DNA from: Opitutia bacterium
GTDB taxonomy: Bacteria; Verrucomicrobiota; Verrucomicrobiia; Opitutales; Opitutaceae
DNA length: 64,000 nt
Direction of reading: 5' to 3'
Assembly (NCBI GenBank): GCA_016217545.1
Contig: JACRHT010000016.1
Location: 558,001-622,000 of the forward strand
This document shows, piece after piece, positions 60,407 to 64,000 of the stretch. The position numbers and the translations under genes are program-made. Below the pieces are notes generated by a model that saw only the letters and a list, made by a program, of their open reading frames with translations, was not told the origin of the DNA and did not search any database. Numbering within the stretch: position 1 is the first letter of the stretch; the number at the start of each line of letters is the position of its first letter.

Positions 60407-61864
60407 ATGTCTCTCGCCATTGATGAAGCGCTGGTTCGCAGCGTCGTTGAGGAAGTAGTCAAAACCTTCGGCCGCTCGCCCGCGGCCGCGCCGGCTCCCG
60501 CGAGCTACGCCGCTCCCGCCATCGTGAGCGGCCGCCGCCCCGGCGTGTTCGCCGACGCCCCGACCGCCTGCGCCGGCGCGCACCAGGCCTTCTTGAAGCT
60601 CTCCGCCGCCGGCATCGCCGGCCGCGCCAAGGTCATCGAGATCGTCAAGACCCTCTGCAGCCAAAAGGCGCAGGAATGGGGCAAGTTCGAATTCGCCGAG
60701 ACCAAGATCGGCCGCTTGCCCGACAAGGTCGGCAAGCTCGAGATCGTGAAGCTCGTCCCCGGCGTCGAGTGGCTCCGCCCCGACGCGCGCAGCGGCGACC
60801 ACGGCATCACGCTCGAGGAGTTCACGCCCTACGGCGTCATCGCGGCGATCCTGCCGATGACGCACTCCATCCCGACGCTCTCCGGCAACATCATCAACAT
60901 GGTGGCCGCCGGCAACGCCGTGGTCTTCAACCCGCACCCGGGCGGCGCCAAGTCCGCCGCGCTCGCCGTCGCGACCTACAACGAGGCGATCAAGGCCGCG
61001 CTCGGCATCGAGAATCTTGTCTGCACCATCGAGCAACCGTCGCTCGAATCCTTCGACGCCCTCTGCAAGGCCCCCGAAGTCCGCATGCTCTGCGTGACCG
61101 GTGGCCCGCAAGTCGTCGCCGCCGCGATGAAATCCGGCAAGCGCGCCGTCTGCGCGGGGCCGGGCAACCCGCCCGTCCTCGTCGACGGCACCGGCTGCGT
61201 CCAACAAGCCGCCAAGAAGATCATCGAGGGCGCCGCGTTCGACAACAACCTGCTCTGCATCGGCGAAAAGGAAGTCTTCGTGCTCGAATCCTGCGCCGAC
61301 GCCTTCATCGCCGCGCTCTCGCGCCACGGCGCCAAGCAGCTCAACAGCCACCAGCTCGACCGCCTCACGAAAGTCGCTTTCTCGATGAAGCCCGACGCCG
61401 GTGGCTGCTCGCACGCGGTGCTGAACCGCGCGCTCGTCGGCGCCGACGCCGCCGTGCTCGCGAAGCATGCGGGCATCGAGGTTTCCGCCGAAACGCCGCT
61501 GCTCTTCGCCGAGACGGACGAGAATCATCCTTTCGTCTACGAGGAGCAGATGATGCCGATGCTGCCGATCATCCGCGTGAAGAGCGTGGAGCAAGGCATC
61601 GCCGGCGCGGTGAAAGCCGAGCACGGCTACAAGCACTCCGCGATCATCCACTCGCTCAACGTCGACCACATGACCGCCATGGCGCGCGCGCTCGACACGA
61701 CCTTGTTCGTCAAGAACGGCGCCTGCACCGCCGGCCTCGGCCTCGGCGGCGAAGGCTACCTCTCCTACTCAATCGCCACGACGACCGGCGAAGGCATCAC
61801 GACGCCCCGCACGTTCACCCGCACGCGCCGCTGCGTGATGGTCGACAACCTCCGGATCTACTGA
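60407..61864 (+). CDS. CoA-acylating aldehyde dehydrogenase (PduP/EutE type)
   Basis: The 485-residue protein has the catalytic C284 in FDNNLLCIGEKEV, the substrate and NAD regions TPYGVIAAILPMTHSIPTL and FNPHPGGAKSAALAV, and GPGNPPVLVDG. The N-terminal helix (IDEALVRSVVEEVVKTFGR) followed by an Ala/Pro linker is a typical encapsulation peptide. It should oxidise lactaldehyde (or propionaldehyde) to the acyl-CoA with NAD+ inside the shell. It is flanked by BMC-P genes on both sides. Confidence 0.92.
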   Translation: MSLAIDEALVRSVVEEVVKTFGRSPAAAPAPASYAAPAIVSGRRPGVFADAPTACAGAHQAFLKLSAAGIAGRAKVIEIVKTLCSQKAQEWGKFEFAETKIGRLPDKVGKLEIVKLVPGVEWLRPDARSGDHGITLEEFTPYGVIAAILPMTHSIPTLSGNIINMVAAGNAVVFNPHPGGAKSAALAVATYNEAIKAALGIENLVCTIEQPSLESFDALCKAPEVRMLCVTGGPQVVAAAMKSGKRAVCAGPGNPPVLVDGTGCVQQAAKKIIEGAAFDNNLLCIGEKEVFVLESCADAFIAALSRHGAKQLNSHQLDRLTKVAFSMKPDAGGCSHAVLNRALVGADAAVLAKHAGIEVSAETPLLFAETDENHPFVYEEQMMPMLPIIRVKSVEQGIAGAVKAEHGYKHSAIIHSLNVDHMTAMARALDTTLFVKNGACTAGLGLGGEGYLSYSIATTTGEGITTPRTFTRTRRCVMVDNLRIY

Positions 61865-61868
61865 GCCG

Positions 61869-62141
61869 ATGAACTACGCGCGCATCGACGGCACCATCGT
61901 GGCGGCGGCCTGCCATCCCAGCATGGCCGGCACGCGCACGGTGATTTGCCAGCCCCTCGATGCCGAAGGCCGCGACGAGGGCACGCCCGTCCTCGCCGTC
62001 GATCCGCTCGGCGCCGGCCTCCATCAGCGCGTGATTCTCTCCACCGACGGCTCGGCCACGCGCCAGCTCGTCAAAGATCCGAAGACGCCGTTGCGAAACC
62101 TGATCATCGGCATCGTCGACACTCAGGACACACACGCCTGA
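61869..62141 (+). CDS. BMC-P pentameric shell protein 2
   Basis: The 90-residue protein has the EutN/CcmL fold signature (YARIDGTIVAAACHPSMAGTR, AVDPLGAGLHQRVILSTDGSATR, NLIIGIVDT). It starts four bases after the dehydrogenase stop. It differs from the other two pentamer genes in sequence, so different vertex types may coexist. Confidence 0.9.
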   Translation: MNYARIDGTIVAAACHPSMAGTRTVICQPLDAEGRDEGTPVLAVDPLGAGLHQRVILSTDGSATRQLVKDPKTPLRNLIIGIVDTQDTHA

Positions 62142-62156
62142 TACCGCTCTGCTTTT

Positions 62157-62191
62157 CTACTCACTACTCGCTACCCGCTACTCGCTACTCC
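62157..62191 (+). repeat. Heptanucleotide repeat (CTACTCG type)
   Basis: Five units in register (CTACTCA, CTACTCG, CTACCCG, CTACTCG, CTACTCC) fill the gap before the third BMC-P gene. The unit differs from CTCTCAA but keeps the same 7-base period and pyrimidine bias. Confidence 0.8.
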
Positions 62192-62200
62192 GCCAAACCC

Positions 62201-62521
62201 ATGCGCCTCGGCACTGTCATCGGCCGCGTCACGCTCACACTCAAGGAGCCCGTCTACTCGGCCGGCAGCCTCTTGATCGTGCAGCCGTTCACCCGCGAGC
62301 AATTCGCCGCCGCCGCGCGCGCGATGCCAAAGGACACCCCGAAAGCCCCGCTCGCCCCCGGCTCCTCGCTCGTGGTGTTCGATGAACTCGGCGCGAACGT
62401 CGGCAGCATCATCGGCTTCACCGAAGGCGCCGAAGCCTCGCAGCCGTTCGAAGGCGACGCCCCCGTCGACGCCTACAGTGCCTGCCTCGTCGACCAAATC
62501 GACTACCAGCCCCTGCGCTAA
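62201..62521 (+). CDS. BMC-P pentameric shell protein 3
   Basis: The 106-residue protein has the EutN/CcmL fold signature (MRLGTVIGRVTLTLKEPVYSAG, FDELGANVGSIIGFTEGAEA, ACLVDQIDY). An insertion rich in Pro, Ala and Lys around residues 40-55 (AMPKDTPKAPLAPG) is absent from the other two. ATG 62201 follows the CTACTCG repeat leader. Confidence 0.9.
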   Translation: MRLGTVIGRVTLTLKEPVYSAGSLLIVQPFTREQFAAAARAMPKDTPKAPLAPGSSLVVFDELGANVGSIIGFTEGAEASQPFEGDAPVDAYSACLVDQIDYQPLR

Positions 62522-62530
62522 TTTCCCCCT

Positions 62531-62558
62531 CTCTCAGCTCTAGACTCTCAGCTCTCAG
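62531..62558 (+). repeat. Heptanucleotide repeat (CTCTCAG type)
   Basis: Four units (CTCTCAG, CTCTAGA, CTCTCAG, CTCTCAG) end in a T-run 14 bases before the aldolase start. The array matches those at 59628 and 60072. Confidence 0.78.
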
Positions 62559-62572
62559 TTTTTTTCCACCTC

Positions 62573-63661
62573 ATGCCTCAAGTCCTCACTCTCAGCGAAG
62601 TCGAAGCGCTCACCAAGTCCGGCCAGGCCATCCCGGCCGACGCCATGCTGACGCCCTCCGCCCGCGACTTCGTCAACGAACGCACCCGCTACGCCGGCCG
62701 CGCCCACTCGAACGGCACCGCCAGTCACGCGGCGCCCGCTCGCAACGGCAGCGCGCCCAAAGCCCCGTCGATCCCCGACTACGAATTCAAGTGGACGCCC
62801 GGCACCGATCCGAAGACGCCGGCCGAGATCGAAAAGTTCTTCAACTCGCCCGCGATCCAAGTCCTCAAGCAGCGCATGTGCGACATGGGCTCGCGCCTCT
62901 GGACGCGCGACTACACCGACGGCAACGGCGGCAACATCACGATCCGCGTCGGCGACAACCTCGCGCTCTGCACGCCCACGCTCATCTGCAAGGGCTTCAT
63001 GAAGCCCGACGATATGTGCCTCGTCGACCTCGACGGCAACCAGCTCGCCGGCACGCGCGTGCGCACGAGCGAAGCGAAGACGCATTTCGGCATCATGAAG
63101 CGCCAGCCGGCCGCCAAGGCCTGCGTGCACGCGCACCCGCCGCACGCCACCGCCTTCGCCATCGCCAACGCGCAGATTCCCTCGTGCCTCATCCCCGAGG
63201 CCGAAGTGTTCCTCGGCAAGATCGGCGTCGCGAAATACCAGACGCCCGGCACCGCCGCCAACGCCGATGAAGTCGGCGAAGTCGGCCGCGACCACCAAGC
63301 CGTGCTCATGCAGAACCACGGCGTGATCGTGTGGGGTAAGGACGTCGAGGACGCTTACTGGAAGATGGAGAACATCGACTCCTATTGCCGCACCGTCTGG
63401 ATCGCCGCCGGTCTCGGCACGGGACTGCACCGCTTCAGCACCGAGCACCTGAAGGATTTGATCAACCTGCGCCAAAAACTCGGCATGCCCGACCCGCGCG
63501 CCTCGCTGAAGGAATGCGAACTGTGCGACACGACCGATTTCCGCCCCGGCGCCGTCTGCGAATCGCCCACGTCGGCGCGCGAAGCTGCCCCGAATCCCGA
63601 AGTCGAAGCGCTCGTCCAGAAGCTCACGGACGAAATCACCCGCAAACTGGCCGGCGCCTGA
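62573..63661 (+). CDS. Class II aldolase (fuculose/rhamnulose-1-phosphate type)
   Basis: The 362-residue protein has the class II metal site H186/H188 in VHAHPPHATAF and H249 in QNHGVIVW, and E167 in SEAKTHFG. It should split a 1-phosphorylated deoxyketose into DHAP and lactaldehyde, the feed reaction of the organelle. It carries an N-terminal helix and linker (LTLSEVEALTKSGQAI, then Ala/Ser/Pro-rich) and a C-terminal amphipathic helix (PEVEALVQKLTDEITRKL), both encapsulation-peptide-like. It is the last clear gene of the operon. Confidence 0.9.
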   Translation: MPQVLTLSEVEALTKSGQAIPADAMLTPSARDFVNERTRYAGRAHSNGTASHAAPARNGSAPKAPSIPDYEFKWTPGTDPKTPAEIEKFFNSPAIQVLKQRMCDMGSRLWTRDYTDGNGGNITIRVGDNLALCTPTLICKGFMKPDDMCLVDLDGNQLAGTRVRTSEAKTHFGIMKRQPAAKACVHAHPPHATAFAIANAQIPSCLIPEAEVFLGKIGVAKYQTPGTAANADEVGEVGRDHQAVLMQNHGVIVWGKDVEDAYWKMENIDSYCRTVWIAAGLGTGLHRFSTEHLKDLINLRQKLGMPDPRASLKECELCDTTDFRPGAVCESPTSAREAAPNPEVEALVQKLTDEITRKLAGA

Positions 63662-63718
63662 GCCCAAGGCGCGCCCCGCGCGCAACCTTGACGGGCCGCC
63701 GCGGTCAGCAGAAGAGCG

Positions 63719-64000
63719 ATGAACTCCTCCCCCGGTGACTCTCCCCGCGCCCGCGAGCCCCTGCGCTCGCCGTGGTTCCGCCGTGCACTCTGGCTCGGCA
63801 TCCTCGCGACGTTCCTCGGCGTGGCGTGGTCGTGGCAAGCCACCCACTTTGCCCGCCGCGAACGCGCCTCCGCCACCACCCGGCAGGCGCACGCCCATGC
63901 GCTCGATCTCGCCCTTGTGGAACTCTCCGCCGCCGCGACGCAGGCGGACGCCGCGGCCGAAATCTTCCTCGCCACGTGGCGCTCCTCGTATCTCGACGAC
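63719..64000 (+). CDS. N-terminal part of a membrane protein (runs off the window)
   Basis: The frame opens with ATG 63719 (a GAAGAG lies just upstream) and stays open to the window end: 94 residues with a membrane span at about 22-40 (ALWLGILATFLGVAWSW) and a charged, helical region after it. This start resembles membrane-anchored sensor kinases or other periplasmic sensors, but the domain is not reached. It could be a regulatory partner of the organelle operon. Confidence 0.55.
   Translation, partial: MNSSPGDSPRAREPLRSPWFRRALWLGILATFLGVAWSWQATHFARRERASATTRQAHAHALDLALVELSAAATQADAAAEIFLATWRSSYLDD

Noticed and set aside
59628-62558. Heptamer arrays as a CRISPR or VNTR locus
   Set aside because: Units are 7 bases without spacers and the arrays are interrupted by genes; there are no cas genes.

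Overview
The window is GC-rich with densely packed genes. Three features point to Verrucomicrobiota, most likely the Opitutae/Opitutaceae, although the species cannot be named from sequence alone: a Planctomycetes-Verrucomicrobia type microcompartment locus (PVM type), a large TonB-dependent receptor whose mature N-terminus carries a VVLSPFEV segment, and a very large exopolysaccharide cluster. There is no rRNA, tRNA or CRISPR array that I can see.

Region 1 (about 0.4-34.3 kb, almost all on the minus strand) is one long surface-polysaccharide cluster read from right to left. A GbsR/MarR-like regulator (33691-34248) with its own palindromic operator sits at the head. Next come genes for activated sugars: a 4-epimerase and a UDP-HexNAc dehydrogenase (uronic acid), a NeuB-cupin fusion and a NeuA-HAD fusion (a nonulosonic acid). 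They are followed by acyltransferases, a Wzx-like flippase, a Wzy-like polymerase, several GT4 glycosyltransferases, an asparagine-synthase-like amidotransferase, a FemAB-like protein, a methyltransferase and a polysaccharide deacetylase. The distal half holds a beta-helix secreted protein and a set resembling the Campylobacter Pgl bacillosamine module (PglF, PglE, PglD and PglC-like, plus a PglA-like transferase). Into it are inserted a KAS III, an acyl carrier protein and an SDR, which suggests a custom N-acyl group. An EpsI-family protein, an O-antigen ligase and a DUF4838 protein finish the cluster. Most junctions are 1-8 base overlaps (ATGA or TGATG), so the products are probably translationally coupled.

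Region 2 (about 34.4-41.15 kb) is an accessory island. It has two diverged ~240-bp direct repeats (34616-34856 and 39094-39332) enclosing a 702-residue recombinase-like protein, an IS66 remnant with one terminal repeat, and a LuxR-type regulator. A second, related LuxR-type regulator and an IS3-family remnant follow.

Region 3 (41.17-52.9 kb, minus strand) is a carbohydrate-utilisation locus. It encodes a TonB receptor, a beta-phosphoglucomutase-type HAD protein, an MFS sugar symporter, a GH65 disaccharide phosphorylase, a secreted beta-helix (GH87-like) glycanase and a LacI regulator. The same 15-bp palindrome lies upstream of the receptor and of lacI, so the LacI protein probably controls both. 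The likely substrate is an alpha-glucan or its disaccharides. An NAD-dependent epimerase (52945-53937) stands apart at its right edge.

Region 4 (54.1-63.7 kb, plus strand) is a bacterial microcompartment operon. In order it encodes a DeoR regulator, a PduS-like flavin/FeS protein, a PduT-like tandem shell protein, PduL, two BMC-H proteins, an acetate-kinase homologue, a third BMC-H, a BMC-P, a CoA-acylating aldehyde dehydrogenase, two more BMC-P and a class II aldolase. By analogy with the characterised planctomycete organelle it should cleave fuculose- or rhamnulose-1-phosphate and oxidise lactaldehyde to lactate with ATP gain. No alcohol dehydrogenase is present, so the PduS/PduT pair may export electrons to recycle NAD+. 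The intergenic gaps of the second half carry heptanucleotide tandem repeats, and two near-identical 24-nt hairpins separate a BMC-H gene from the kinase gene. A truncated membrane-protein gene runs off the right end.
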